From: Palsa-744 sp036498265
GTDB lineage: Bacteria > Actinomycetota > Thermoleophilia > Solirubrobacterales > Solirubrobacteraceae
Direction: 5' to 3'
Assembly: GCA_036498265.1 (NCBI GenBank)
Contig: DASYFT010000018.1
Span: forward strand, 124,001-188,000
DNA length: 64,000 bases
The notes under the pieces: generated by a model
The model's database searches: none
The model's input: only the letters and a program-made list of their open reading frames with translations
What the model was told of the DNA's origin: nothing
Program-made: the position numbers and the translations under genes
Shown: piece by piece, positions 38,186 through 47,192 of the stretch
Position numbering within the stretch: the first letter of the stretch is position 1
Layout: each line of letters starts with the position of its first letter

Positions 38186-38866
38186 TCAGGCCGAAAATCG
38201 GTAGCCGATCCCGGAGTCGGTGCGGATCAGCCGCCGCTCGTCCCCCGTGCGCTGGAGCTTGCTGCGCAGGTTGGCGATGTGCGTGCGGAGCACCGGCGTC
38301 GCGTCCGCGTACTCCGGCCCCCACACCTCGGTCAGCAGCTGGCGGTGCGTCAGCAGCAGCCCACGGTTCATCACCAGCACGCGCAGTAGCGAGAACTCCG
38401 TGGGCGTGAGGTGCACGTCGACGCCCGCGACCGTCACGGAATGCGCCGCGAAGTCGACCACGAGCCCGTCTGTCTCGACACGTGGCTCGCTGTCGTCACG
38501 GCCTGCGCGCCGGAGCGCGGCCTTCACGCGAGCGACCAGCTCACCTGGACCGAACGGCTTCGTCACGTAGTCGTCGGCTCCCTGCTCGAGCGCGTCGATC
38601 TTCGTCTGCTCCTCGCCGAGCGCCGAGAGCACGAGGATCGGCATCTCGCTCCACTCCCGCAGCCTGCGGCACAGCTCGATGCCGTGCATGTCAGGCAGTA
38701 CGAGATCGACGATCGCGAGATGCGGGCCGGCGACGGCGGCGCGGTCGAGCGCCTCCTCGGCGGTCGAGGAGATCACCACCTGGTAGTCCGCCTCGCGCAG
38801 GATCAGGGCCAGGGCCCGGCGGATCTGCGGGTCGTCGTCGCAGACCAGGATCCGCTCGGCGGGCAT
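38186..38866 (-). CDS. KdpE-like response regulator (OmpR/PhoB class)
   Basis: 226 residues from ATG 38866, which overlaps the kinase stop (TGATG). The receiver domain has the acidic pocket CDDD and phosphoacceptor Asp54 in IVDLVLPDMHG, and the Lys in YVTKPFGPGEL. The OmpR-type winged helix (about 130-225) has LTPTEFSLLRVLVMNRG and VWGPEYADATPVLRTHIANL. The latter is close to the KdpE pattern of trans-activation and recognition helices. In KdpE systems the target is K+ transport genes; here the flanking permeases are the obvious targets, by inference. Confidence 0.92.
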   Translation of the reverse strand: MPAERILVCDDDPQIRRALALILREADYQVVISSTAEEALDRAAVAGPHLAIVDLVLPDMHGIELCRRLREWSEMPILVLSALGEEQTKIDALEQGADDYVTKPFGPGELVARVKAALRRAGRDDSEPRVETDGLVVDFAAHSVTVAGVDVHLTPTEFSLLRVLVMNRGLLLTHRQLLTEVWGPEYADATPVLRTHIANLRSKLQRTGDERRLIRTDSGIGYRFSA

Positions 38867-40323
38867 CAGCCGCCTGCCTTCTGCCCCACGCCGGCCGTGA
38901 CGGGCGTCTCCTCGGGAGCGGCCAGCGGGAACTCGACGACGAAGCTCGTCCCCTGGCCGGCCTGGGACTCGACGCTTATGCGACCGCCGTTCAGCTCCAG
39001 GAACCCCCTTGTGATGGCGAGGCCGAGGCCTGGGCCAGAGTGCTGAGCCGACGAGTCGCCCGACCGGTAGAACGGCAGGAACACCCGCTCCTGCTCGCCG
39101 ATCGGGATGCCGGGCCCCTGGTCCACGATCAGGACGCGGATGCGACCTCGCACGGTGCGGGCCCGCACCGAGACGGGCTTGCCGGCCGAGTAGCGAGCGG
39201 CGTTCTCGAGCACGTTCACGAAGGCTCTCTCGAGCTGACCGGGGTCGCCCTGCAGGAGCGGCATGCCGGCCTCGACGGAGAGCTTGAAGACGGCCGCGTC
39301 CGGGGCGACCTGCTCGACCGCCTCCTGCAGCACCTCGTCGATCGAGCACCAGATCGGGCGCGGGGCCGCGGTGCCCGCCTGCAGCACCGAGAGGTCGAGG
39401 AGCTTCTCGATCAGGCGCCAGAGCCGTGTCGCCGCGTCGATCACCTGGTCGCGCACCTCGGCGACGTTCTCGCTGGTGGGCCGATCGGGATCAAGAGCCG
39501 TCGCGGCGATCAGGATCGCCGTGAGCGGCGTGCGCAGATCGTGTGAGACGGAGCGCAGCACCGCCGTCTTCAACTCGTCGCTGCGCCGCAGCGCGGCCGT
39601 CTCCACCACCTCCGCCTGCAGCTCGGCGCGATGCAGAGCCGCGCCGAGGACCGACTCCAGGGCCGGCACGACGCCCTCGACGACTCGCACACGCTCCGAG
39701 CCGGGGAGCGTGCCGTCCAGGCGCAGGGTGCCGATCGGCCCTTCCGAGCCGCGCAGCGTGAGGTCGAGCGTGCCCTCCCGCGGCTCCAACCGGATGAGCG
39801 ACAACGTCGCGGAGGGAGCGCCGACGGCCCCGGCGAGGCGGTCGGCGGCGAGCACGAGCGCCTCGTCGAGATCGGCGGTGCCGAGCAGCAGGTGAGCCAT
39901 CTCGGCGGAGAGGTCTGCCTCCTGGCGGCGCTGGTCCGCCTCGCGGCTGCGCGCGCGGGCCAGCTCGGCGACGAGGCCGGTTCCGATCGCGACGACGACG
40001 AAGGCGAGCAGCGCTACCCAGTCGCGTTCGTCGGCCAGCGTGAAACGGCCCCCCGGAGGCAGGTGGAAGAAGTTGAACGCGGCCGCGCTGAGAACGCTCG
40101 TGAAGATCCCGAGCGTCAGCCCCCAGAACGTCGAGACCACCAGCACGGCGAGCACGTAGAGCACCCCGAGCGACAGGACCGGCGTGAGGTGCTTCAGCGG
40201 GTAGATCAAGGCGGTGGCGGCGGCGACGGCGGCCACGGCCACGAGCACGCCCGCGAGCCGTGACGGTCGCTCGGCGCGCAGGAGCCGGGGAGACAGCGCG
40301 GTCGAAGTCATGCCTCCAAGCAT
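38866..40323 (-). CDS. KdpD-like sensor histidine kinase lacking the KdpD/Usp input domains
   Basis: 485 residues from ATG 40323, preceded by AAGGAGG at 6 bp. Residues 25-120 are the four-helix DUF4118 membrane domain, with AAFNFFHLPPGGRFTLADE, a KdpD hallmark. A GAF-like region follows, then the HisKA domain with His261 in SVSHDLRTPLTAIL. The ATPase domain has NVLENAARYS, DQGPGIP and GPGLGLAI. Canonical KdpD carries N-terminal KdpD-sensor and UspA domains; both are missing here, while the two flanking permeases carry UspA domains. Co-translated with the response regulator. Confidence 0.92.
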   Translation of the reverse strand: MLGGMTSTALSPRLLRAERPSRLAGVLVAVAAVAAATALIYPLKHLTPVLSLGVLYVLAVLVVSTFWGLTLGIFTSVLSAAAFNFFHLPPGGRFTLADERDWVALLAFVVVAIGTGLVAELARARSREADQRRQEADLSAEMAHLLLGTADLDEALVLAADRLAGAVGAPSATLSLIRLEPREGTLDLTLRGSEGPIGTLRLDGTLPGSERVRVVEGVVPALESVLGAALHRAELQAEVVETAALRRSDELKTAVLRSVSHDLRTPLTAILIAATALDPDRPTSENVAEVRDQVIDAATRLWRLIEKLLDLSVLQAGTAAPRPIWCSIDEVLQEAVEQVAPDAAVFKLSVEAGMPLLQGDPGQLERAFVNVLENAARYSAGKPVSVRARTVRGRIRVLIVDQGPGIPIGEQERVFLPFYRSGDSSAQHSGPGLGLAITRGFLELNGGRISVESQAGQGTSFVVEFPLAAPEETPVTAGVGQKAGG

Positions 40324-40426
40324 GATCGTCCTCCTTGGGGCGTGCTGCGATCGAGGCCGGCGGCCCGCTTTGCAGCGCCGAAGATCGCGACGTCGGCTCT
40401 CCGAGCCCGGCGAGTCGCGGTTGCGC

Positions 40427-42334
40427 TCAGGCCGGCGTCGGGACCGGCTCCCTCTGCGGCGCGTGGACCTCGGTCTCGATGATCACCCGGCATGGGCGCT
40501 TGCTCAGGAGATAGGCGGCCGTCGGGCCGATCCGCTGCTCGCCGGCGGGGGCGTGGATCGTCGACCAGTAGATGACGTCGCAGTGGACGCGTTCGGCTTC
40601 CTGCACGAGCGCCGCGCCGGGGTTGCGCGTGCGGATCAGAGCGGTGTGGATCTTGATCCCGCGCCGCCTGGCCTTGATGCGCGCCGTCTCGAGCACCGAG
40701 CGCCCCTCGGCTTCCTCCTCCTCGAGCCCCTCGCCGAGCGACAGCTGACTCGGCACCGGGAGCACGTAGATCGCGTAGACGACCCCGTCTTTTCCGATCA
40801 GCTTGGCGGCGCCGCTCAACGCCGAGGCGCTGACGTCGTCGCCGAAGATCGGCACGAGCGCGGTCTTGTACTGGAGCTCCTCGAATTCCGGCGGCCGCTC
40901 GTGTCGAGGCGCGCGCTCCGTCGTGCGCAGGTCGAGGCCCAGCCGGCGGCGATAGAAGACGTAGAGCGACATCCCGAGCGCCAGCCAGGCGACCCCCGCG
41001 ACGGCCACGTTCAGGTGCAGGATCGTCACGACGAGGAAGGCGAGCCCCGTGCCGATGCCTCCGAGCACGGCGAACAGCGGCAGCCGGTACCCGGCGATCC
41101 GCAGAGTCCCCGGCCCTCGGTAGGGACGTGGGTGATCCGGCTCCTTGATGCGCAGGCGGATGACCGAGATGTGCGCGAGCGTGAACGAGAGCATCGCGCC
41201 GAACGCGTACATGTTGCCGAGGAATTCGGCCTTGCCCGGGATGATCGTCAGGCACGCGACGCCGCCGAACAGCAGGATCCCGATCCAGGGGGTGCTGAAG
41301 CGCGGGTGCAGGCGGCTGAGGCGATCGGGGACCTGACGGTGGAGCCCCATCGAGTAGACCAGCCGGGACGCCCCGATGATCCCGGCGTTCGCGGCGATGA
41401 ACAGGATCGTCGAGGCGAGCAGGCCGACGTAGATCTCGCCGGCTCCCTGCAGCGGCCCGAGGTGGAGGTGCTTGACGATGCCGAGCACAGGGTCGCCGGC
41501 GAACCCGCCGTGGGCCTCGCTGGTGCCGAGCAGCGTGCTGTAGTGCCCGTTGGGCAGCCGGTGGACCGGCAACGCCGAGAGGGCCACCAACGGCAGCGCC
41601 GCGTAGATCGCGAAGACGGCGATGACGACGGCTTTGATGGCCTGCGGGACCGTCCGCGTCTCGTCCCTGGCCTCCTCGGCCATGTTGGAGATCGTCTCGA
41701 TCCCGGTGTAGGCGATCATCCCGATCGGGATCGCGACGAGGAAGGCTTTCCACGTCGGCGCGATCCCCAGGTGCACGTTGTGGATGAGCACGTGCGGCGA
41801 GAACACGAGCACTAGGCCCACGATCACCAGCAGCAGCTGCGTAGCGAGGTCCGTGATCGCGAGCACGATGTTGAGCCCGGCTGCCTCCCGCACCCCGACG
41901 ACGTTGACGAGCGAGAGCAGCGCGACCACGCCGATCCCGAAGAGAACGTCGCCGGGGCCGTGCTGCAGCGCGGGCCAGAACAACCCGCCGATGTAGTGCG
42001 GGACGAAGAACGCGGAGATCGCGATCGTGATCGTGTAGTTGAGCATCTGCGCCCAGGCGGCGAAGAACGACCACAGCTCGTTGAACGCGTGGCGCGCGAA
42101 GCTGGACGAGCCACCGGCCTCCGGGTACATCGTCGTCGCCTCGGCGTAGGTTGCGGCGGTGAGGTAGAAGATGAAGCCGGTGATGATGAAGACCAGCGGC
42201 GTCAGCCCGAGCGCGAAGGACGCCACGAGGCCCAGCGCGTAGTAGATCGAGGAGCCGACGTTGCCGTAGGCGGTCGAGAACAGGGCGCTCGTGCCGAGCA
42301 CCCGCCGCAGTCCGTGTTCGCTCAGCCGTGCCAT
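40427..42334 (-). CDS. APC permease with C-terminal UspA domain (paralogue B)
   Basis: 635 residues from ATG 42334, opening MARLSEHGLRRVLGTSALF, almost the same as paralogue A. The membrane domain has AYGNVGSSIYYALGLVASFA, FARHAFNELWSFFAAWAQM and MIAYTGIETISNMAEEARD. The UspA domain (about 490-620) shows TALVPIFGDDVSASALSGAA and ends in RPCRVIIETEV. A -10-like TATACC lies about 20 bp before the start on the minus strand. Possible substrates are amino acids or K+, as for paralogue A. Paralogue A and the two-component genes follow downstream with 103 bp to the kinase start. Confidence 0.92.
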   Translation of the reverse strand: MARLSEHGLRRVLGTSALFSTAYGNVGSSIYYALGLVASFALGLTPLVFIITGFIFYLTAATYAEATTMYPEAGGSSSFARHAFNELWSFFAAWAQMLNYTITIAISAFFVPHYIGGLFWPALQHGPGDVLFGIGVVALLSLVNVVGVREAAGLNIVLAITDLATQLLLVIVGLVLVFSPHVLIHNVHLGIAPTWKAFLVAIPIGMIAYTGIETISNMAEEARDETRTVPQAIKAVVIAVFAIYAALPLVALSALPVHRLPNGHYSTLLGTSEAHGGFAGDPVLGIVKHLHLGPLQGAGEIYVGLLASTILFIAANAGIIGASRLVYSMGLHRQVPDRLSRLHPRFSTPWIGILLFGGVACLTIIPGKAEFLGNMYAFGAMLSFTLAHISVIRLRIKEPDHPRPYRGPGTLRIAGYRLPLFAVLGGIGTGLAFLVVTILHLNVAVAGVAWLALGMSLYVFYRRRLGLDLRTTERAPRHERPPEFEELQYKTALVPIFGDDVSASALSGAAKLIGKDGVVYAIYVLPVPSQLSLGEGLEEEEAEGRSVLETARIKARRRGIKIHTALIRTRNPGAALVQEAERVHCDVIYWSTIHAPAGEQRIGPTAAYLLSKRPCRVIIETEVHAPQREPVPTPA

Positions 42335-42482
42335 TGGGCGCAGGGTATATCCGCCCGCCCGCGGAGAGCCCCAGCCGCTCGCCCGCAGCCGCCCGGGAGC
42401 TGCAAAATCCCATGCATCATCGGCGCGATTGCAGGAACGGGCCGTATGATCCCGACGAGCCGGTCCCGAGCGATTCCGGCAT

Positions 42483-42965
42483 GTGCAAATGGAAACAGCG
42501 CGACGCGGAAACTACGACTCGGGTGAGGACTTCGTCCTCGAATACGGCGATCTCCGCTTCACCTTCAACGAGGATGACTTCGCGGAGCGCTGCGAGCAGG
42601 CCGCTCTGAAGCTCGGCTTCGTCGGCGCGAGGCTCGGCGACGACGAGCTGGAAGATCTGGTGAACCTGGCGGTCAACGGCGAGATCCTGGACCCCGCCTC
42701 GGCGCTCGGCGAACACGTGAACGACTGCTGGCCGGAGCTCGTCGGGCCGGCGGAGCGCTCTCTGGTCCACTGGCTGCGGCGGCTCGTGTTCCGCGGCGCG
42801 TGGCTCGACCAGCGCGTCAACGAGGGTGAGCTGGGCGTCGCGTTCGACGAGCGGACCGGCTGCTTCGCCTACGTGCAGCCCGCCGATCCGCGATCGCCGT
42901 CCGGCGGTGAGCCGATCGAGCTCGCCCCCGAGCCCTCCTGGGGCCGGGTCGCCTACCGCCGCTGA
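42483..42965 (+). CDS. Hypothetical acidic protein
   Basis: 160 residues from GTG 42483 (ATG 42489 is an alternative, six bases on). The protein is acidic (LEYGDLRFTFNEDDFAERCE) with the helical core GDDELEDLVNLAVNG and LVGPAERSLVHWLRRLVFRG. No known domain is recognised, no signal peptide or helix is seen. A -10-like TATGAT at 42446-42451 lies before it. The last 13 codons and the stop are part of a 48-bp segment that is repeated just downstream. Confidence 0.65.
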   Translation: MQMETARRGNYDSGEDFVLEYGDLRFTFNEDDFAERCEQAALKLGFVGARLGDDELEDLVNLAVNGEILDPASALGEHVNDCWPELVGPAERSLVHWLRRLVFRGAWLDQRVNEGELGVAFDERTGCFAYVQPADPRSPSGGEPIELAPEPSWGRVAYRR

Positions 42966-43029
42966 GGGCGCTCAACCCGTTCCCGAGCCCTCCTCGGACC
43001 GGGTCGCCCACCGCCGCTCGAGGCGCTCA
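42927..43029. repeat. 48-bp imperfect direct repeat across two gene ends
   Basis: The segment 42927-42974 (beginning CCCGAGCCCTCCT and ending GGCGCTCA) recurs at 42982-43029 with five mismatches. The first copy holds the 3' end and stop of the 160-residue gene; the second runs into the stop of the convergent Rho-like gene. This looks like a recent local duplication of a gene end. Confidence 0.85.
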
Positions 43030-44298
43030 GCTCGCTGCCTCGAGTGCCTCGGCGCGCGCCTTCGTGATCGCGGCCGCGCCGTCCTCCCCGACCAGTAGCT
43101 CGGGCCTCAGCGTGCCGCTGGCCGCCAGATCGAGGATCGGCTGGCGCCCCGTGGAGGTCAGCGTGGCATCGAGGGCGATGACCGTCGTCTCGCCCCCCAG
43201 CGGACTGGTGGCGGTTGCGATGATCGTCAGCGAGCCCCCGTCGCGCAGGTTGCGAGCGGCGGCGAGCGCCTTGCGCGCGGCATGGGGGTGCAGGCCGTCG
43301 AGGTTGTCGATCAGGACGACGGCGTGGCCGCCGCGAACGGCGAGACGCCTGGCCGCCTCGACGGCGCGCTCGACAGCCTGGTCCTGGCTGTCGGCGGAGG
43401 CGGCGAGGCTGAGCGCCGCCGCGGGGACGATCGGACCCTCCCGCCACCGGGTGATCTCCTCGGGGCGAACGCCCGCCAGCACGACGCTCAGCTCGAGCTC
43501 CTCACGGCCATTGAGGGCCTCGAGGAGCCGGAGCAGTGTCTCCGTCTTGCCTGCCCGCTGGGAGCCCACGATCACGGCCCGCGATCCGCGCCCGAGAGGT
43601 GTCATCCACTCGATCGCCTCGAGCGTGGGGTCTTTGCTGCCCAGCGACAGGCGCTCGCTCGGGTAGTCGGCGGGGAGGTCGTCGTAGCGGGATCCGTCCG
43701 ACACCGTGTCGGCCAAGGCGCCGTTGATCGTGTCGATGCGAACCAGCGAGGGGTAGCGCTCGGAGCGGCGCGGGGTGCGCACGGGGCCTGCGACCTCGTC
43801 GCCTGAGACGAGCTCGCAGCGGCGGACCTGGGCGGCGGAGATGTAGACGTCCTCGTCCGATGGCTCCGGCGGCTCGACCCTCAGGAAGGCGGAGCCGTTG
43901 CCGAGGACCTCGACGACTCCCGACGCCACGCGCCCTGCCTCGGCGCCGTCCTCGGACGACGAGCGCCGGCTCCGCTCTCGCCGGACGGGCTCGGACGGGC
44001 CGCCCTCATCGGCGTCGGCGTCGGCGTCGGCCGCTGTGGCACCCCGGCGCGAACGGGTGGCCCGGCGACGGCGCGGACGCTGGCCGGCGCGCTCACCCTC
44101 GCCTGCGCGCTCATCCTCGCGGTCCTGCTCGGGCGAGTCTGGGGCGGCGGAGGGCGAGGAGCCCTCCTCGCCGAGGATCGCGTCGATCAGCGCTTCCTTG
44201 CGGAGCCGCCTGAAGCCGTCGAGGCCGAGCTGATCGGCGATGGCATGGAGGTCGGCCAGCGGGCTCGCCTCCAGGTCGGAGCGCTCCAGTACTGCCAT
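43027..44298 (-). CDS. Divergent Rho-like protein with altered catalytic residues
   Basis: 423 residues from ATG 44298, preceded by AAGAAGG. The layout is that of transcription terminator Rho: a SAP-like Rho_N segment (residues 1-45), a charged linker, an OB/CSD RNA-binding domain (GVVEVLGNGSAFLRV, VYISAAQVRRCELVSGDEV) and an ATPase with Walker A VGSQRAGKTETL and Walker B VLIDNLDG. But the catalytic-Glu block DERPEE reads AGVRPEE. The region holding the Q-loop is about 18 residues shorter. The arginine-finger block RRVFPAID reads TGRQPILD. The last 50 or so residues of Rho are missing. It may bind RNA and ATP without working as a normal motor. A canonical rho is presumably elsewhere. Confidence 0.85.
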   Translation of the reverse strand: MAVLERSDLEASPLADLHAIADQLGLDGFRRLRKEALIDAILGEEGSSPSAAPDSPEQDREDERAGEGERAGQRPRRRRATRSRRGATAADADADADEGGPSEPVRRERSRRSSSEDGAEAGRVASGVVEVLGNGSAFLRVEPPEPSDEDVYISAAQVRRCELVSGDEVAGPVRTPRRSERYPSLVRIDTINGALADTVSDGSRYDDLPADYPSERLSLGSKDPTLEAIEWMTPLGRGSRAVIVGSQRAGKTETLLRLLEALNGREELELSVVLAGVRPEEITRWREGPIVPAAALSLAASADSQDQAVERAVEAARRLAVRGGHAVVLIDNLDGLHPHAARKALAAARNLRDGGSLTIIATATSPLGGETTVIALDATLTSTGRQPILDLAASGTLRPELLVGEDGAAAITKARAEALEAAS

Positions 44299-44439
44299 CT
44301 CGTCTGCCTTCTTTCGTAGTGGATGGGCGGTCGGCGTCCTGACGCGTTGGACAGCGGCAGGCACCCGTGATTGCGGTTCAGCCTAGCGGCTCGGGCGGGC
44401 GGCCCCTGCTCGCGGGCGGATCGAGCCGCGGCCCGACCA

Positions 44440-45348
44440 CTAGGCCTCGCCGCGGTCGTAGCGGTTCTCCTCGGCGAGCGCGAGGTCCCTGTCGGCCTCC
44501 GCGCGGCCGGACAGCGCGGCGCGAACGGCGAGGAAGTCGGCGGCCGCCGCCACGTCGTGGATGCGGAAGATGTGCGCTCCGTGCTCGACGCCGTGGGCCA
44601 GCGCCGCGAGCGTACCCGCCAGGCGCCCGCGAGGCGGGCGCCCGGTCAGCGCGCCGATGAAGTCCTTGCGGGATATCGCCAACAGCAGAGGTCGGCCGAG
44701 CTCGTGCAGCCGGCCGACGTCGGCGAGCAGGCGGATGGTCTGTGCCGGGGTCTTGGCGAAGTCGGGCCCGGGATCGACGATCAGCTGATCGGGATCCACG
44801 CCCAGCGAGACCGCCTCCCCGATTCGCTCGCGCAGGAACTCGAGCACCTCGGCCGTGATGTCGCCGTAGAGACCCGGGTCCTGGAGCCGCTGCCGCGGTG
44901 CGGCGGCCGTGTGCATCACGACGAGCGCCGCGCCCGTCTGCGCGCACACCTCGGCCAGCTCGCGGTCGCGCAGGCCGCTGACGTCGTTGATGATCCTGGC
45001 GCCCGCGGCGATGGCCGCCCGGGCCACCGGCGCCTTGTAGGTGTCGACCGATACGAGCGCGCCCAGCTCGCCGGCCACCCGCTCGACGAGCGGCACCACC
45101 CGCTCGAGCTCGTCCTCGACCTCCACGGGCGGCTCGCCGGTCGAGGCGGACTCTCCGCCGATGTCGAGAATGTCGGCTCCTGCCGCGAGCAGCTCGCGCG
45201 CCAGTTCGAGCCGCTCCTCGAGCGTGGTGCGGAGGCCGCCGTCGCTGAACGAGTCGGGCGAAGCGTTGACGACGCCCATCAGCCACGGCCGCTCCCCCAG
45301 CTCGAGCGTCCGCTCGACGGCTTGCAGCCGCCGGGGCGGGGCGCTCAC
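44440..45348 (-). CDS. folP: Dihydropteroate synthase
   Basis: 302 residues from GTG 45348, in a GTGA overlap with glpD. It joins p-aminobenzoate to 6-hydroxymethyl-dihydropterin diphosphate in folate synthesis. The TIM-barrel motifs are GVVNASPDSFSDGG, LDIGGESASTG (the usual form is GGESTRPG), SVDTYKAPVARAAI, IINDVSGL, AISRKDFIG and FRIHDV. The DPGxGFGKT loop reads DPGPDFAKT. These departures are moderate, so an active enzyme or a second FolP-like paralogue are both possible. Confidence 0.88.
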   Translation of the reverse strand: MSAPPRRLQAVERTLELGERPWLMGVVNASPDSFSDGGLRTTLEERLELARELLAAGADILDIGGESASTGEPPVEVEDELERVVPLVERVAGELGALVSVDTYKAPVARAAIAAGARIINDVSGLRDRELAEVCAQTGAALVVMHTAAAPRQRLQDPGLYGDITAEVLEFLRERIGEAVSLGVDPDQLIVDPGPDFAKTPAQTIRLLADVGRLHELGRPLLLAISRKDFIGALTGRPPRGRLAGTLAALAHGVEHGAHIFRIHDVAAAADFLAVRAALSGRAEADRDLALAEENRYDRGEA

Positions 45349-47153
45349 GGCTTGCCGTTGGCGGGCGAGCTCGCGGCCGCGGCGGCCAGGACTTCGCCCT
45401 CGTCGGCGACGAGGCCCTCCGCGGCGGCCTCCTCCCCGAAGCGCTCGAGCTCGCGGTCGAGGCGCTGCGAGTCCCATCCGAGCTCGCGTGCGAGGACCGC
45501 GCCGGCCCGCTGAACCGGGCCATCGGGTTCCGCCGGTCCCCGCGAGGGATCGAGGTTGAGCTCGCGCGCCGCGAGCAGCCCCAGGCGCGTGCGCCGCAGC
45601 AGGACGTCCCCGATGCTGCGCGCCTGCTCGCGGCGCGCCGCGAGAGCGACCTCCGCCAGCAGGTCGGGCAGCCCGTCGACGATCGGCTGCGCGAGCTCGC
45701 CGCGCTCGGCGGCCAGCGCGAGGACCTCGTGGGCGCCGTGACCGTAGCGGCCGGCGAGCGGCTCGTACGAGGCGCTCGGCACCCCCTCCACGCGCGGCAG
45801 CTCGTCGACGTCGATCGCCTGCCCGAGCGGGATCTCGTGGGTCCGGCAGGGCGCGTCGCGGGCGTCGCGCTCGACGAGGCGGTCGACGGTCATCTTGGCC
45901 ATCCGCCTCCAGGTGGTCAGCTTGCCGCCGGTGATCGTGATCATCCCGGAGGAGGTCTCGTACAGCTCGGCCTTGCGCGAGATGTCGACGGACTTCTTGG
46001 GGTCGCCGGTCGAGATCAGCGGCCTCACGCCGGCGAAGGCGCCGGTCAGCTGCGCGGGGCCGAGGTCGCTTCCGAAGAAGGCGTTGACGGCGTTCAGCAG
46101 GTAGCCGATGTCCTCGGCGGATGGCCGTATGTGATCGAGCGGCCCCTCGTAGTCGTTGTCCGTGGTGCCGATGAGCGTGTGCCCGAGCCAGGGCAGCGCG
46201 AAGATCGAGCGGCCGGAGCCGGCGGGGACGATGGCGCCACCGACCAGGGGCAGGTCCTCGTTGCGGACCGTTATGTGGGTTCCCCGGCTCGGCCGGATGC
46301 GCGGAAGCTCCGCCTCGTCGTGCAGCTCCTGCGGGCGCAGCTCGTCGGCCCAGACCCCCGTGGCGTTGACGACGTTCGCCGCGCGCACCTCGAACGACGC
46401 TCCGGACTCGACGTCCAGCGCCTGCACGCCCTGCGCGCGGCCCCCGTGCTCGAGCAGGCCCGTGACCGCCACCCGGTTCGCGCAGACGGCGCCGAACCGC
46501 TCGGCCTCGCCGAGGACGGTGAGCACGAGCCGGACGTCGTCGGTCTGGCAGTCGTAGAACAGGTACCCGCTGGTCGGCTCGCGCGGCGCGAGGGCGGGCA
46601 GCAGCTCGAGGACCTCCTCGCCCGAGATCACCCGGTGACGCTCGGGGCTCCACGACTCCGCCTCCTCGGCCGTGGCGGCCTTGCCGGGAGGCCGCGAGTC
46701 GGTGCCGGGCACGCCGTTGCCCTGCGCTCGCTCGGAGCGCGAGCGCCGCCCGCGGCGGGTGCGCAGGCGCTCGCGTTCGACTGACATGACGTCGTAGAGG
46801 TTGAGGCCCACGCCCACGAGGCGGTCGGGGCGCGCACCTTCGAAGGCCGGCACGACGAGCGGCAGCGGACGGACGAGATGCGGGGCCAGCATCACCATCA
46901 GCCTGCGCTCCAGGAGCGCCTCGCGGACCAGGCCGAGGTCGAAGTGCTGGAGGTAGCGAAGGCCACCGTGGACCAGCTTGCTGGAGCGGCTGGAGGTGCC
47001 GGAGGCGTAGTCGGCGCGCTCTAGCAGCGCCACGCTGTACCCCCGCGCCGCGGCATCGAGGGCCACGCCGGCGCCCGTGATGCCGCCGCCGACGACCGCC
47101 ACGTCGAACTCGTGCTCGGACAGCGCCGCAAGCGCCTGGCTGCGCTCGATCAT
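45345..47153 (-). CDS. glpD: Aerobic glycerol-3-phosphate dehydrogenase
   Basis: 602 residues. It is an FAD enzyme that oxidises glycerol-3-phosphate to dihydroxyacetone phosphate at the membrane. The FAD motif is VAVVGGGITGAGVALDAAARG, followed by GTSSRSSKLVHGGLRYLQ and TITGGKLTTWRRMA, with the C-terminal alpha domain (RYGHGAHEVLALAAERGEL). A charged insertion of about 40 residues (roughly 122-165) breaks the domain where relatives have a short loop. Its stop overlaps folP. Confidence 0.95.
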   Translation of the reverse strand: MIERSQALAALSEHEFDVAVVGGGITGAGVALDAAARGYSVALLERADYASGTSSRSSKLVHGGLRYLQHFDLGLVREALLERRLMVMLAPHLVRPLPLVVPAFEGARPDRLVGVGLNLYDVMSVERERLRTRRGRRSRSERAQGNGVPGTDSRPPGKAATAEEAESWSPERHRVISGEEVLELLPALAPREPTSGYLFYDCQTDDVRLVLTVLGEAERFGAVCANRVAVTGLLEHGGRAQGVQALDVESGASFEVRAANVVNATGVWADELRPQELHDEAELPRIRPSRGTHITVRNEDLPLVGGAIVPAGSGRSIFALPWLGHTLIGTTDNDYEGPLDHIRPSAEDIGYLLNAVNAFFGSDLGPAQLTGAFAGVRPLISTGDPKKSVDISRKAELYETSSGMITITGGKLTTWRRMAKMTVDRLVERDARDAPCRTHEIPLGQAIDVDELPRVEGVPSASYEPLAGRYGHGAHEVLALAAERGELAQPIVDGLPDLLAEVALAARREQARSIGDVLLRRTRLGLLAARELNLDPSRGPAEPDGPVQRAGAVLARELGWDSQRLDRELERFGEEAAAEGLVADEGEVLAAAAASSPANGKP

Positions 47154-47192
47154 CGAGCGCAGTCTCGCAGAGCCGGCCGCCGGTCCGGCGGC

